A DNA stretch of 43,655 bases from Phycisphaerae bacterium (lineage in GTDB: Bacteria > Planctomycetota > Phycisphaerae > Phycisphaerales > SM1A02). Numbering within the stretch: position 1 is the stretch's first letter; every line of letters starts with the position of its first letter. Under the pieces are notes generated by a model. It was not told where the DNA came from, did not search any database, and saw only the letters and a program-made list of their open reading frames with translations. The DNA is taken from assembly GCA_018701395.1 (NCBI GenBank), contig JABIWU010000019.1, forward strand, positions 1 through 43,655. The letters run 5' to 3'. Of the stretch, positions 15,158 to 24,258 are shown one piece after another. Position numbers and translations under genes: made by a program.

Positions 15158-16204
15158 ATGTTGCGAATAACGATGATACTTTTTGTCCTAGTACTAGGCC
15201 AACTGGCACACGCCCAAGAAACCTATGTCTTAGATGAATTAACTGACAAATGGGTGCTAACAAATGCACCAGAGCCTGGAAGCCCTGAAGAACAACTTAC
15301 GGTTGCTGCGAAGAACCTAGCCATGGGGAAATACCAAGAGGCGATTCGACTTACAAACATCTGGATTGAACGCCATAAACGACACCCGCTGATTGGCGAA
15401 GCGCACATTATTCATGGGGATGCGCTTTTCGCTCAAAAGTATTTTTACGAATCACTTTTTGATTATGAAATTGTTGCGCGGGATTATTACGGGACCCAAG
15501 CCGCAATTATTGCGAACGAACGAGAACTCGAAATAGCAACGATGTTTGCCCACGGAACTAGAAAAATTCTCTGGGGAATGCGAATCGCTAGCGCAACAGA
15601 TGAAGCTGAAGAATTATTCATACGGATACAAGAACGGTTGCCAAGAAGTTTACTCGCAGAAACCGCAGCGCTCGAACTTGCAGATCTTTATTATCGCTCG
15701 AAGAAAATGCAATTAGCAAACGACATGTATCTTATATTTGTCGAAAATTACCCTTCTTCTGAATATATCGAAAAAGCAAAAGCTCGATTAATTTACACAC
15801 GGCTCGCAACATATCGAGGGCCGGCTTTCGATTCCGCTGGTCTAATTGATGCAAAAAGAGAACTAGATCGACTTGAGAAAACCGACACGCGGTTAGCAAA
15901 AATCGTTGAATCCACTGCGTTAAAAACGAGAATAGATGAATCACTCGGCCAAAAAATGCTACGAACTGCACAGTGGTATTTAAAAGTCAACAATCCGATT
16001 GCCGCTGAATACACGGTAAGGCGCTTAGTAAAAAAATATCCGCAAACTGCTGCAACAATTGAAGCGCTTGAACACTTAGTCCCAGATTTCATGCCGAAAC
16101 TTCCACCAATTATTAGAAGTAATATTGGCGAACTTTATGAAATCTATCAAGAACTATTACTTGGCAGAATCATCACCGCAGCCGACTTAGAGGAGAAAAA
16201 ATGA
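15158..16204 (+). CDS. BamD-like TPR protein, outer-membrane assembly
   Basis: This 348-residue secreted helical-repeat protein starts at MLRITMILFVLVLGQLAHA (signal peptide with an AHA-type cleavage site; no lipobox Cys). Upstream in-frame readings to 15050 would lie over the fliO control region and were rejected. Repeats such as KYQEAIRLTNIWIERHKRHPLIGEAHIIHGDALF and later LADLYYRSKKMQLANDMYLIFVENYPSSEYIEKAKARL follow the BamD/YfiO spacing, where TPRs scaffold the BAM complex. The stop overlaps the LptE-like start as ATGA, linking outer-membrane protein and LPS assembly. The lack of a lipid-anchored Cys is unlike classical BamD, so a more general TPR role is possible. Confidence 0.75.
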   Translation: MLRITMILFVLVLGQLAHAQETYVLDELTDKWVLTNAPEPGSPEEQLTVAAKNLAMGKYQEAIRLTNIWIERHKRHPLIGEAHIIHGDALFAQKYFYESLFDYEIVARDYYGTQAAIIANERELEIATMFAHGTRKILWGMRIASATDEAEELFIRIQERLPRSLLAETAALELADLYYRSKKMQLANDMYLIFVENYPSSEYIEKAKARLIYTRLATYRGPAFDSAGLIDAKRELDRLEKTDTRLAKIVESTALKTRIDESLGQKMLRTAQWYLKVNNPIAAEYTVRRLVKKYPQTAATIEALEHLVPDFMPKLPPIIRSNIGELYEIYQELLLGRIITAADLEEKK

Positions 16205-16716
16205 TTCGGCTTTCTTTAGTTTTTTCAACCATTTGGTTTGTGCTTTTTAGTTGCGCGAGTGATCCAACAACTGGCTACTCGTCGTCGTCTCTTTATGCAA
16301 AACAGTACAAAAGCGTAGCCATCCCTATGTTTCAAAACAACACCATGAATCGAAATTTAGAATTCATGCTCACGGATGCCCTCGTTAAAGAAGTTCAAAC
16401 TAGAACGCCTTATCAAATTATTGGCGAACAATATGCTGATTCCATTCTTATCGGAACGATAAAAAGTGTTGATTTAAATGTTCTAAGTAACTCACGAACA
16501 ACTACATTGGCCAATGAAATGCTAATCAAAGTGGTAATTGATTTTGAATGGCAAAACCTACAAACTGGAAGACGAATCGTCGGTAGAGATAATTTTTCTA
16601 GCAGTGCGCTTTTTATCCCATCTCAGCCCTCCTCTGAGCCGATAGAAATGGGGCAATTTGCAGTTACACAGCAGTTGGCTTCCGATATCGTCGATCAAAT
16701 GCAAGCAACTTGGTAA
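16201..16716 (+). CDS. lptE: LptE-like LPS-assembly lipoprotein
   Basis: This 171-residue lipoprotein has signal MIRLSLVFSTIWFVLF and lipobox LFSC (Cys18). The body has the LptE pattern: KQYKSVAIPMFQNNTMNRNLEFMLTDALVKEVQTRTPYQI near the N-terminus, then alternating strands ending DIVDQM. LptE plugs the LptD barrel that inserts lipopolysaccharide in the outer membrane, which fits a diderm planctomycete. It overlaps the BamD-like gene as ATGA and precedes ftsH by 35 bases. Homology is inferred from pattern and context; the family is weakly conserved. Confidence 0.75.
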   Translation: MIRLSLVFSTIWFVLFSCASDPTTGYSSSSLYAKQYKSVAIPMFQNNTMNRNLEFMLTDALVKEVQTRTPYQIIGEQYADSILIGTIKSVDLNVLSNSRTTTLANEMLIKVVIDFEWQNLQTGRRIVGRDNFSSSALFIPSQPSSEPIEMGQFAVTQQLASDIVDQMQATW

Positions 16717-16751
16717 AACAAATTTAATACTTAATAACTACAGGCTCAAAA

Positions 16752-18764
16752 ATGGCAAACCCAACAGGCAATCAAAAAAAACCCGACCCAAATCATAATC
16801 CAACGCCAAAACCTAAGTTTTCTCGTGGCATTCTTAGTTGGATGCTTATATGCTTTGTGCTCATTATGCTTTGGGGAGCAATTAATGGCACCGGTTCTGG
16901 CAAAGAAATTCCCACGTTTGACGACTTCCTCCTTCGTGCTCAATCGCATCAATTTGTAGATGACAATGTCACGATGGAGAACACAAAAATATTTGCAACA
17001 ATTACAGATGGGAAAAGCACTCCCGCAGGAGCGCCAGACATCGCCGCAGGTACCGAAGTCTTTTGCGAAATCGTAAGTGGCGAAAAAAGTTATTACTTAA
17101 AACAACTCAAGGAAGCAGAAATCAAAGTAACCGTCAACGAAGACAGTGGCTTATTCATGCACTTCCTCCTAAGTTGGGGACCGATGATTTTCATCTTGTT
17201 CCTGATTTTCTTCTTTATCTCACGATCAGCTCGCGGTGGTGGCGCAGGCGGAATGATTGGAAATTTTGGCAAATCCAAACACAAACTTGCTGCCAAAGGC
17301 GAGAATAAAGTTACATTTGACGACGTCGCTGGAATTGTCGAAGCAAAAGCAGAAGTTCATGAAATCATAGAGTTCTTGAAAAACCCTAAAAAGTTTTCTC
17401 GCCTAGGCGGACGCATACCGCGAGGCATTTTACTTGTTGGGCAACCTGGGTGCGGTAAAACGTTGCTAGCTAAAGCAATTGCTGGCGAAGCCTGCGTTCC
17501 CTTCTTTACAATTTCTGGTTCAGATTTTGTTGAAATGTTTGTCGGAGTTGGCGCCAGCAGAGTTCGCGATTTGTTTAAACAAGCAAAAGAAGCTTCGCCT
17601 TGCATTATCTTCCTTGATGAAATTGACGCTGTTGGCCGAAAACGTGGAAGCGGATTCTCAAGCGGCGGGCATGATGAACGAGAACAAACGCTCAACGCAA
17701 TTCTTGTAGAAATGGATGGTTTTGAGTTAAGCGACCAAGTCATTGTTATGGCAGCTACTAACCGAGCAGATGTTCTTGACCCAGCGCTTACTCGACCAGG
17801 CAGATTTGACAGGCAAGTACAAGTACCTTTGCCCGATGTTGAGGGCAGAAAAGCAATTCTTGAAGTACACGCTAAGAAAATCAAGCTCTCGCCAACAGTA
17901 GATTTAGCTCGAATTGCTCGTGGTACACCGATGTTTAGTGGTGCGGACCTTGAAGCATTAATAAATGAAGCGGCAATAATTGCAACGCTCGCTGACAAAG
18001 ATTTCGTTGAACAACTCGACCTTGACGAAGCCCGTGATAAAATTCGATGGGGACGCGCAAGCAAGAGTCGGAAGGTAGAAGAACTAGAACGAGTTGCAAC
18101 TGCCTACCACGAAGCGGGGCATACTGTTGTCCAACTTGTATTACCGCATACAGACCCCGTCCACAAAGTAACTATTATTCCACGAGGTCAATCTGGTGGA
18201 GCAACATTTAGCTTGCCTGAAAAAGACCGCTACTTCTACAACCGGAAATTCTTAGAAGCATCCATGCGTGTACTTTGTGGTGGCCGGATTGCTGAACGCC
18301 GAAAAACAAATGACATCTCAAGTGGCGCTTCAATGGATATTCAAATGGCGACAAGTTATGCAAGACACATGATTTTGGACTGGGGAATGTCTGACCGACT
18401 TGGCTTCGTTATGTATTCACCAGACCCTCAGCGTGAAGCGATTTTTGCTGACAAAGATTATTCCCCAGACACCGCTCGCATTATTGATGAAGAAATTAAA
18501 CGACTAATTGATTCTGCATACGCTGAAAGTGAACGAATCTTGGATGAACATTGGGAACAAGTAGTTGCCATCTCAGAAGCACTTCTTGAATACGAAACCC
18601 TGCAAGCAAATGAACTTGAAGCACTAATGCGAGGCGAAAAAATCACACGGACATCCGTGGGTGATCTTCTTGACCAAGAAGCGAGTGCAACACCTGAAAC
18701 TGCACCAGGCAAAGACGATTCGGAAGAAACTTCATCAGATGATGCTCTTCCTTCGCCTGCATAA
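16752..18764 (+). CDS. ftsH: ATP-dependent zinc metalloprotease FtsH
   Basis: This 670-residue membrane protease degrades misfolded membrane proteins and regulators such as LpxC-type enzymes. Two membrane helices (about 25-45 and 140-158) enclose a periplasmic domain. The AAA domain has Walker A GQPGCGKT (230-237), Walker B IIFLDEID (near 285-292) and the second region of homology [21 protein letters not shown]. The zinc site is HEAGH at 453-457. A proline-rich, acidic tail follows residue 630. Position after BamD-like and LptE genes fits envelope quality control. Its stop lies only 19 bases from the stop of the convergent poxB-like gene. Confidence 0.97.
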   Translation: MANPTGNQKKPDPNHNPTPKPKFSRGILSWMLICFVLIMLWGAINGTGSGKEIPTFDDFLLRAQSHQFVDDNVTMENTKIFATITDGKSTPAGAPDIAAGTEVFCEIVSGEKSYYLKQLKEAEIKVTVNEDSGLFMHFLLSWGPMIFILFLIFFFISRSARGGGAGGMIGNFGKSKHKLAAKGENKVTFDDVAGIVEAKAEVHEIIEFLKNPKKFSRLGGRIPRGILLVGQPGCGKTLLAKAIAGEACVPFFTISGSDFVEMFVGVGASRVRDLFKQAKEASPCIIFLDEIDAVGRKRGSGFSSGGHDEREQTLNAILVEMDGFELSDQVIVMAATNRADVLDPALTRPGRFDRQVQVPLPDVEGRKAILEVHAKKIKLSPTVDLARIARGTPMFSGADLEALINEAAIIATLADKDFVEQLDLDEARDKIRWGRASKSRKVEELERVATAYHEAGHTVVQLVLPHTDPVHKVTIIPRGQSGGATFSLPEKDRYFYNRKFLEASMRVLCGGRIAERRKTNDISSGASMDIQMATSYARHMILDWGMSDRLGFVMYSPDPQREAIFADKDYSPDTARIIDEEIKRLIDSAYAESERILDEHWEQVVAISEALLEYETLQANELEALMRGEKITRTSVGDLLDQEASATPETAPGKDDSEETSSDDALPSPA

Positions 18765-18783
18765 AGAACGCACGGCAGTTCAT

Positions 18784-20472
18784 TCAATCGCTAGAGGAAA
18801 TAGCGAGCTCTTTGATTTTACTCAACGCAAACCCAAACCCACGGGCTGGCATTAGTTCTGGCGGCATGGTAAGTTCGTTAGGGTCTGTAACAACATCAAC
18901 TACTACAGGTCCATCCATTTTTAATGCTTCTTGAATTCCACGATCTAAATCTGCAGGGTCTTCAATTCGTATTCCTTTACCCCCCATAGCAATCCCACAT
19001 TCTGCAAAATTTGGATTTTTCAAATCAATGCCCCAATCAGCATATCCCATTGATTCCATTTCCATTTTTACAAGACCTAATTTGCTATTATTGAAAATCA
19101 CACATTTGATTGGCAACGCATACGTTACGGCAGTAATAAAATCACCCATTAACATTGAAAATCCCCCGTCACCGCAAAGTGCAATTACTTGCCTAGAAGT
19201 GTCGAGAGCCTGGGCTCCAAGCGCTTGTGGCATTGCGTTTGCCATTGATGCGTGGTTGAATGACATCAGAAAATCGCGCGTGCCCTTCATGTGAATATGC
19301 CGTGCCATCCAAACAGGAAGCTCACCAGTATCTGCGATGAAAATTGCAGAGTCACTTGCATGTCTACAAATGGAACGCGCAACAGCTTGTGGACGAATGG
19401 GTGCTACCCTTCCAGTCGTATCGCCCTTCTTAATCATTTTCAATTCGTATTTATCACGTTTGTTCTGCACTTTTTCTAAATGCTTCGTGTCGGTTTTCCG
19501 TTCTACCATCGGAAGTAGCGCTTCCAGAGTTGGGCGGATATGACCGACTGCACCAATCGACAAATCGCATCGACGGCCAATTCTTTCGGCAGCAATATCG
19601 ATTTGAATTATCTTTGCATGTTTAGGTAAAAATTGTCTATATGGATAATCTGTCCCAAGCAATAGAAGCGTCTGACAATTTCCCACAGCTTCGACGCCAC
19701 CAGTTGTTCCAAGCAATCCAATTCCACCAGCCCAAAAAGGATTATCTTGTGGCAAAACGGCTTTGCCTTTAAGTGAATGTACAACAGGGGCTTGCAATTT
19801 ATCGGCTAGCTCTAGAACTTCTTTTGTGGATCCTCGAGCACCCCACCCTACCATGAGCGTTATTGTTTTTGAATTATTTATTACAGTTGCAATTTCATCA
19901 AGATGTGTTTTTGTTGGAACAACTTCTGAATCTGAAACATAAACGACATGTATACCTTCGTCTTTTATCTTGTCGGGACCAACATCAGACGGAATTGAAA
20001 TATGCGCAACACCGGAATTTGAAAGTGCTGATTGCGCCGCTAGCACGCCAAGGCGTGGCATTTGACAAGAACTCATTACAGTTTGGTTGTACACACAAAC
20101 ATCGTCGAATAAACGATCAAGGTTCACCTCTTGATGGTAGTTGCTACCAATTTCGCTTCGTGGAACTTGTCCTGTAATTGCAAGAACAGGCGCGTGGTCC
20201 ATTTTTGCGTCGTACAACCCATTTAACAAATGAATTGCTCCAGGCCCGACGGTGCCAGCACAAATACCCAGTTTGCCTGTCAATTTTGCCTGCGCGCCTG
20301 CAGCAAAGGCTGCAACTTCTTCGTGGCGAACATGCATCCAATCAAAGCGAGCATCCGTCCTGAGCGCATCGGCCAAAGGATTTATCGCATCTCCCATTAC
20401 ACCCCATACGTGCCGTTGTGCTACTGGAGCGATTGAATCAAGAATTGTTTGAAATACGGTTCCTTTTGCCAT
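18784..20472 (-). CDS. poxB: Thiamine-diphosphate-dependent pyruvate dehydrogenase (quinone), PoxB type
   Basis: This 562-residue ThDP enzyme of the pyruvate oxidase/acetolactate synthase superfamily is most like PoxB, which decarboxylates pyruvate to acetate and passes electrons through FAD to quinone. The ThDP glutamate is in VRHEEVAAFAAGAQAKLTG. GTVGPGAIHLLNGLYDAKMDHAPVLAITG and the cofactor motif GDGGFSMLMGDFITA...NNS are clear. The start ATG at 20472 follows GGAG by eight bases; six extra residues upstream were discarded. Whether the C-terminal membrane-binding helix of E. coli PoxB is conserved cannot be judged. A lactate- or oxalyl-type decarboxylase relative is possible but less likely. 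Confidence 0.85.
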   Translation of the reverse strand: MAKGTVFQTILDSIAPVAQRHVWGVMGDAINPLADALRTDARFDWMHVRHEEVAAFAAGAQAKLTGKLGICAGTVGPGAIHLLNGLYDAKMDHAPVLAITGQVPRSEIGSNYHQEVNLDRLFDDVCVYNQTVMSSCQMPRLGVLAAQSALSNSGVAHISIPSDVGPDKIKDEGIHVVYVSDSEVVPTKTHLDEIATVINNSKTITLMVGWGARGSTKEVLELADKLQAPVVHSLKGKAVLPQDNPFWAGGIGLLGTTGGVEAVGNCQTLLLLGTDYPYRQFLPKHAKIIQIDIAAERIGRRCDLSIGAVGHIRPTLEALLPMVERKTDTKHLEKVQNKRDKYELKMIKKGDTTGRVAPIRPQAVARSICRHASDSAIFIADTGELPVWMARHIHMKGTRDFLMSFNHASMANAMPQALGAQALDTSRQVIALCGDGGFSMLMGDFITAVTYALPIKCVIFNNSKLGLVKMEMESMGYADWGIDLKNPNFAECGIAMGGKGIRIEDPADLDRGIQEALKMDGPVVVDVVTDPNELTMPPELMPARGFGFALSKIKELAISSSD

Positions 20473-20509
20473 CGTGGTAACTCCTAGCAAAAGATGCTAC
20501 CACACCTAC

Positions 20510-20800
20510 TCACTTCAAACCGAGCTTTTCAGCCACAGTAGTAAATGATATGTCTATAATTTCGACGGTTTTAATTTGAGTCGTATTCCCAGAACATATT
20601 GTGACTTGACGTACATTCAAATGTAATACACCTGCAATTAATTTGCAAACTGCTTTGTTTGCTTTCCCGCTTTCGGGTGGCGATTTCACGCGCACTTTAA
20701 GGCGATCTCCAATTAAGCCTGTAATTTCATCTTTCGAAGCATTCGGCACTACTTTTACAATTATTTTCACTCCGTTGGAAGTAGGTTCAATTGTTTTCAC
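20510..20800 (-). CDS. DUF167 (YggU-like) protein
   Basis: This 96-residue protein of the DUF167 family is recognisable from IIVKVVPNASKDEITG, LKVRVKSPPESGKANKAVCKLIAGVLHL and the trailing beta-strand segment with SGNTTQIKTVEI. The molecular role of the family is not established. It starts at a GTG (20798-20800) that overlaps the uvrC stop as GTGA, so it is translated with uvrC. It ends 38 bases before the poxB-like gene start on the same strand. Confidence 0.88.
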   Translation of the reverse strand: MKTIEPTSNGVKIIVKVVPNASKDEITGLIGDRLKVRVKSPPESGKANKAVCKLIAGVLHLNVRQVTICSGNTTQIKTVEIIDISFTTVAEKLGLK

Positions 20801-22155
20801 TTTGCATCACCGAATGTTTTTTTATTTCTCAAGTAATGATGATAATGTTGTGCAAACCGATGCGCTTCATCGCGAATCGCTTGAACAAGTTTTAGCCCCT
20901 CATTATTTCGACCAAGTTTAATAGGCTGGCAATCTCCAACCGTATAAATCAATTCTTCCTTTTTAGCCAAACTAATTACAAGAGATGGTTGTTTTTCAAG
21001 TTGCCCGAATGCTTCCATCGCTGCTGACAATTGACCTTTGCCGCCGTCGATAACGATTAAATCTGGATACATTTCTAATCCATTACCTGCATTTCTGAAC
21101 CTTCTTGAAATAACTTCTCGCATAGACATGTAATCGTCATTCTTTGCGGTTTTGATTTTGTATCTTCGGTACCCCTCTTTATGTGGCCTTCCATCGACAA
21201 AACTAACTTTTGCGCCAACTGTTTCTCCGCCTAGCAAATGTGCGATGTCGAAAGCTTCGACACATCGAATCGCTTCAGAAGTACCAAGTGCCTTTTGCAA
21301 GGCCCGAATTCCATCTGATGGATCTTGCGCAAACACCGTAACTTCCGATTGCCACTCGACATCATTTGAAGCTCGATTATCTAATTTTTGCAATGCTTCA
21401 ATCTGGTCTCTGACACTCCCTGCCTCTTCATATTCTTTATTTTTAGATGCTTCTTCCATTCGCGCACGCAACTCACGCAACATGACGCTGCGCTTCGAGG
21501 TTAAAAAACGTAAAAACCCTTCGATGTCCTCGCAATATGCTTCTTTGCTAATTTTGTTTGCACAAGGAGCGGAACATCGATTTATTGCGTGCAACAAACA
21601 AGGGCGAAAAAATGCATTTGATTTATCATCTTCGAGAATAGTCAACGGACAAGTGCGAAATTTAAACACCGACTGCAGCATGTGAATGGACCTATTTAAT
21701 GCGCCGGAGGATGTAAATGGTCCAAATAATTTTGCTCCCTTAAATTCTGCATCTCCGGGCGAGCGTGTTACAAAAATCCCAGGAAAATCATCCTTCATCG
21801 TGATTGCTAAATACGGATATGTTTTTCCGTCAAGTTGGAGGGTGTTGTATTTGGGGCGGTGATCTTTAATGAGTCGAGCTTCAAGCAACAGTGCTTCCCA
21901 TTCTGTCTCACATTCGATGGTTTCAATATGATCAATATCTTTCAGCATCCCCTGCTTCCATGGCCCCAAATCTACTGAATCAAGAAAGTAAGAACCTACT
22001 CGCTTTTGAAGTGAACTCGCTTTACCTATATACAGTAGAAAATCATCCTGCATTCGCATTAAATATACACCCGGCACATCAGGCAAATTCTTCGCAAATA
22101 TCGCAAGTTTTTTTCGCTTTTCCTGCTGTTTAGATGCAATGTTTTCACTGTTCAT
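20797..22155 (-). CDS. uvrC: UvrABC system protein C, short form without HhH tail
   Basis: This 452-residue UvrC makes both incisions in nucleotide excision repair. The GIY-YIG nuclease comes first (PGVYLMRMQDDFLLYIGKA). It is followed by a cysteine cluster CPL...RPCLLHAINRCSAPC, matching the reported 4Fe-4S site of UvrC, and then a UVR motif (KNKEYEEAGSVRDQIEAL). The RNase H-like domain has VEAFDIAH, LIVIDGGKGQL and IRDEAHRFA with its catalytic carboxylates. It ends soon after at RNKKTFGDAK, so the C-terminal tandem helix-hairpin-helix domain of about 600-residue homologues is missing. The stop is genuine and overlaps the DUF167 start, so the shortness is not from the window edge. Confidence 0.93.
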   Translation of the reverse strand: MNSENIASKQQEKRKKLAIFAKNLPDVPGVYLMRMQDDFLLYIGKASSLQKRVGSYFLDSVDLGPWKQGMLKDIDHIETIECETEWEALLLEARLIKDHRPKYNTLQLDGKTYPYLAITMKDDFPGIFVTRSPGDAEFKGAKLFGPFTSSGALNRSIHMLQSVFKFRTCPLTILEDDKSNAFFRPCLLHAINRCSAPCANKISKEAYCEDIEGFLRFLTSKRSVMLRELRARMEEASKNKEYEEAGSVRDQIEALQKLDNRASNDVEWQSEVTVFAQDPSDGIRALQKALGTSEAIRCVEAFDIAHLLGGETVGAKVSFVDGRPHKEGYRRYKIKTAKNDDYMSMREVISRRFRNAGNGLEMYPDLIVIDGGKGQLSAAMEAFGQLEKQPSLVISLAKKEELIYTVGDCQPIKLGRNNEGLKLVQAIRDEAHRFAQHYHHYLRNKKTFGDAK

Positions 22156-22196
22156 ACGCTTTTCTATTCTAACAGCGGATATATTGGTATATAACG

Positions 22197-22225
22197 TTGT
22201 TTTCTGTCCCTTTTCTGTCTACAAT
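22197..22225 (+). promoter_or_regulatory. Candidate promoter of the cysteine-repeat lipoprotein gene
   Basis: TTGTTT (22197-22202) and TACAAT (22220-22225) have an ideal 17-base spacer; the -10 matches five of six positions. The leader would be about 57 bases and includes the GGAG at 22276-22279. With the terminator at 22663-22696 this makes the gene a single transcription unit. Confidence 0.5.
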
Positions 22226-22288
22226 AGTAGTTCAGATTTTTTAAACCACGGCACGTCAGCCAACACACCTAATTTGGAGAAAATGACA

Positions 22289-22642
22289 ATGAAACATTTA
22301 GTAACATTAACCCTAATCGCTGTTCTTGGATTTGCAGTTGTAGGCTGTAATAAATCAAAGAAAGTAAATGCATCCACTACAGCAGCACAATGTGACTTTG
22401 CGAACTGCGATAAAGCAAATTGCGATAAAGCAAAATGCGATAAAGCAAATTGCGATAAAGCAAAATGCGCTGCAAAAGCTGCTCAAGCTAAACCAGCTGC
22501 TGCAGGCGATGCTGCAAAAAGTTGCTGCTCAAGCAAAACTAAACCAGCTGCTGCAGGCGCAAATAACCCAGCAGATTGTAACCCAGCGGATTGCGCAAGC
22601 AAGAAAAAGGGCACAGGTTGCCCAATGTCCGGCGGTCAGTAA
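22289..22642 (+). CDS. Small lipoprotein with tandem CDKA(N/K) cysteine repeats
   Basis: I do not recognise the family. From the ATG at 22289 (GGAG nine bases upstream; an ATG at 22283 is too close) it is 117 residues: signal MKHLVTLTLIAVLGFAVVG, lipobox Cys, then a spacer. A five-residue repeat follows: CDFAN, CDKAN, CDKAK, CDKAN, CDKAK, then C. The second half has KPAAAG twice, a CCSS pair and NPADCNPADCAS, ending GTGCPMSGGQ. In total there are 12 cysteines in about 100 mature residues. A thiol-rich, membrane-anchored surface suggests metal binding or redox buffering, which is inference. It is flanked by its own promoter and a strong terminator, between divergent uvrC and pyrC. Confidence 0.8.
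   Translation: MKHLVTLTLIAVLGFAVVGCNKSKKVNASTTAAQCDFANCDKANCDKAKCDKANCDKAKCAAKAAQAKPAAAGDAAKSCCSSKTKPAAAGANNPADCNPADCASKKKGTGCPMSGGQ
22391..22465 (+). repeat. 15-base tandem repeat inside the lipoprotein gene
   Basis: Four units of TGCGATAAAGCAAA(T/A) fill 22406-22465 with no other change and alternate in the last base, so they form a perfect 30-base repeat in two copies. A degenerate unit (22391-22405) precedes them. A separate 21-base direct repeat covers 22488-22508 and 22539-22559. Confidence 0.95.
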
Positions 22643-22662
22643 ATCAACTAATTGATTATTAG

Positions 22663-22696
22663 AATAAGCCCTGCCGTTTGGCGGGGCTTATTTTTT
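22663..22696 (+). terminator. Rho-independent terminator after the lipoprotein gene
   Basis: AATAAGCCCTGCC (22663-22675) pairs with GGCGGGGCTTATT (22680-22692) around GTTT, with one mismatch, and runs into six T residues. It lies 20 bases after the lipoprotein stop. Confidence 0.93.
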
Positions 22697-22769
22697 CGCT
22701 ATTATTTCTTGGACAGTCAAAGAAACAGTCCCCCGACGCAGTTCCAGAAGCACCTGCTAAAATGTACGA

Positions 22770-24089
22770 ATGGCAACAACCATTCTACAAAATGGCAGAA
22801 TCATCGATAACGCAAAAAGGCACGATTTCACTGGAGATGTCCTATTGCGCGATGGCGTTATTGAATCCATAAGCAACACCCCAATCGGTAAACTTGATGG
22901 CGATGTAATCGATTGCGAAGGTTGTATTATCTCGCCAGGATTACTTGATATTCATGTGCATTTCAGAGAACCCAGCAATGGAAAACATGAAGAATCGACA
23001 GCATCGGGAATCAAATCTGCAGTTGCAGGTGGATTTACAACTGTATGCACCATGCCAAACACAACACCTGCAATCGATACGCCTGCATTAATCGCAAATG
23101 CGTACAAAGAAGCGAACCGAAATGGTCTCTGCCAAGTCTTGCCAACTGCGTGCGCGACCATCGGACGCAAAGGCGATGAAATCGCACCTATCCAAGCGTT
23201 AGTCGAAGCAGGTGCCATTGCAATTACAGATGATGGAGATGTTGTCGAAAATGACGCCATGATGTCCGCTGTTTTAGAGCAATGTGCAAAATACAACGTT
23301 CCATTTATGCAACATTGCCAAGACCCAAAAACAACAGTTGGCGGCGTAATGAACGAAGGTGAGATACAACAAATTCTTGGTTATGGACCGTGGCCTCGAG
23401 GTGCTGAAGAATCAATCATTGAACGAGACATTGCGTTAAATGAATCTATCGGCGCTTCATGGCACGCTCAACATCTTTCTAGTGGCGGTAGCGTTGACCT
23501 AATTAGAAAAGCAAAAGCAAAAAACCAACCAATTAGTGGCGAGGCATCTCCGCATCATTTACTGCTAACAGATGAAGCATGCCGAGACCTTGGCACGATG
23601 GCGAAAATGAATCCCCCGCTTCGTGAACTTCACGATATCAATCAAATCAAAGAAGGCATCGCCGACGGCACAATTGAAATTCTAGCTACAGACCATGCTC
23701 CACACCCAATGCATACAAAAGAACAGCCATTTGCAAACGCTTCATTTGGAATAGTAGGTCTCGACTGCGCCCTCGCCTTATACGCAAAAGCACTCATCGA
23801 TGATGGTGTTCTCAATTGGTCTCAGATGCTCGCAATGATGACGAATAATCCCGCAACGCTCATTAACCGACCAACCCTAGGGACACTCACCGTTGGTGAG
23901 CCTGCATCCATTACAGTCATTGACCCAAAACTCTCCTGGACTATTCAAGTCGATTCTTTTGCATCAACAGCACGAAATTGCCCTTTTAATGGCTGGGAAG
24001 TAAGAGGGAAGGCAATTGCGACAATTTGCGATGGTTACCTCGCACTTGAAGCGCTCGGCGACCGCCTGAACCATTGCAATACTACATGA
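22770..24089 (+). CDS. pyrC: Dihydroorotase (class I)
   Basis: This 439-residue zinc amidohydrolase of pyrimidine synthesis cyclises N-carbamoyl-aspartate to dihydroorotate. It has the metal-binding LLDIHVHFREP (His62, His64), the TMPNTTPAID substrate loop, an HCQD histidine, LSSGGSVDLIRKAKA and ATDHAPH with the catalytic Asp. KMNPPLR stands in for the usual KVNPPLR. Length fits the class I form. No strong ribosome site precedes the ATG at 22770. It stands alone between the lipoprotein terminator and the rpsB leader, so its promoter must lie in the 70 or so bases after that terminator. Confidence 0.94.
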   Translation: MATTILQNGRIIDNAKRHDFTGDVLLRDGVIESISNTPIGKLDGDVIDCEGCIISPGLLDIHVHFREPSNGKHEESTASGIKSAVAGGFTTVCTMPNTTPAIDTPALIANAYKEANRNGLCQVLPTACATIGRKGDEIAPIQALVEAGAIAITDDGDVVENDAMMSAVLEQCAKYNVPFMQHCQDPKTTVGGVMNEGEIQQILGYGPWPRGAEESIIERDIALNESIGASWHAQHLSSGGSVDLIRKAKAKNQPISGEASPHHLLLTDEACRDLGTMAKMNPPLRELHDINQIKEGIADGTIEILATDHAPHPMHTKEQPFANASFGIVGLDCALALYAKALIDDGVLNWSQMLAMMTNNPATLINRPTLGTLTVGEPASITVIDPKLSWTIQVDSFASTARNCPFNGWEVRGKAIATICDGYLALEALGDRLNHCNTT

Positions 24090-24189
24090 AATAGTATAAA
24101 ATTCGCAATCCTGCTCTATAAGAGCACCAATTATTGTGAGGTGGGCTCACGGTTAGTTGTATTCTTCTTTCGTAATCATTCACGATTAC
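24074..24189 (+). promoter_or_regulatory. Structured leader and possible promoter of rpsB-tsf
   Basis: A TATAAA at 24095-24100 with TTGCAA at 24074-24079 (15-base spacer, short) may start the transcript. Three hairpins follow within 80 bases: TGCTCT-ata-AGAGCA (24112-24126), GTGAG-gtggg-CTCAC (24136-24150) and GTAATC-attcac-GATTAC (24172-24189). The 169 bases between pyrC and rpsB otherwise hold no gene. Leaders of rpsB commonly mediate feedback by S2; this one would be a candidate. Confidence 0.45.
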
Positions 24190-24258
24190 AAATCTGAAGC
24201 GCCCTTGTGCAAATGTTGCCCACGCATTTTGCCGGTGCCGCTGCAAAGGAAACGATTC

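Noticed and set aside
18789-18807. TCGCTA/TAGCGA hairpin near the ftsH-poxB convergence as a terminator
   Set aside because: It lies inside the poxB coding end, has only a six-base stem and no U-run on either strand.
22406-22465. Tandem 15-mers as a CRISPR array
   Set aside because: The units are contiguous with no spacers, in frame within a signal-peptide-bearing gene, and encode a regular five-residue repeat.
24157-24258. Extended S2 N-terminus from 24157
   Set aside because: S2 homology begins at MPESKNDIVSNLLEAGIHFG, with AAGGA at the right distance; the upstream part forms leader hairpins.
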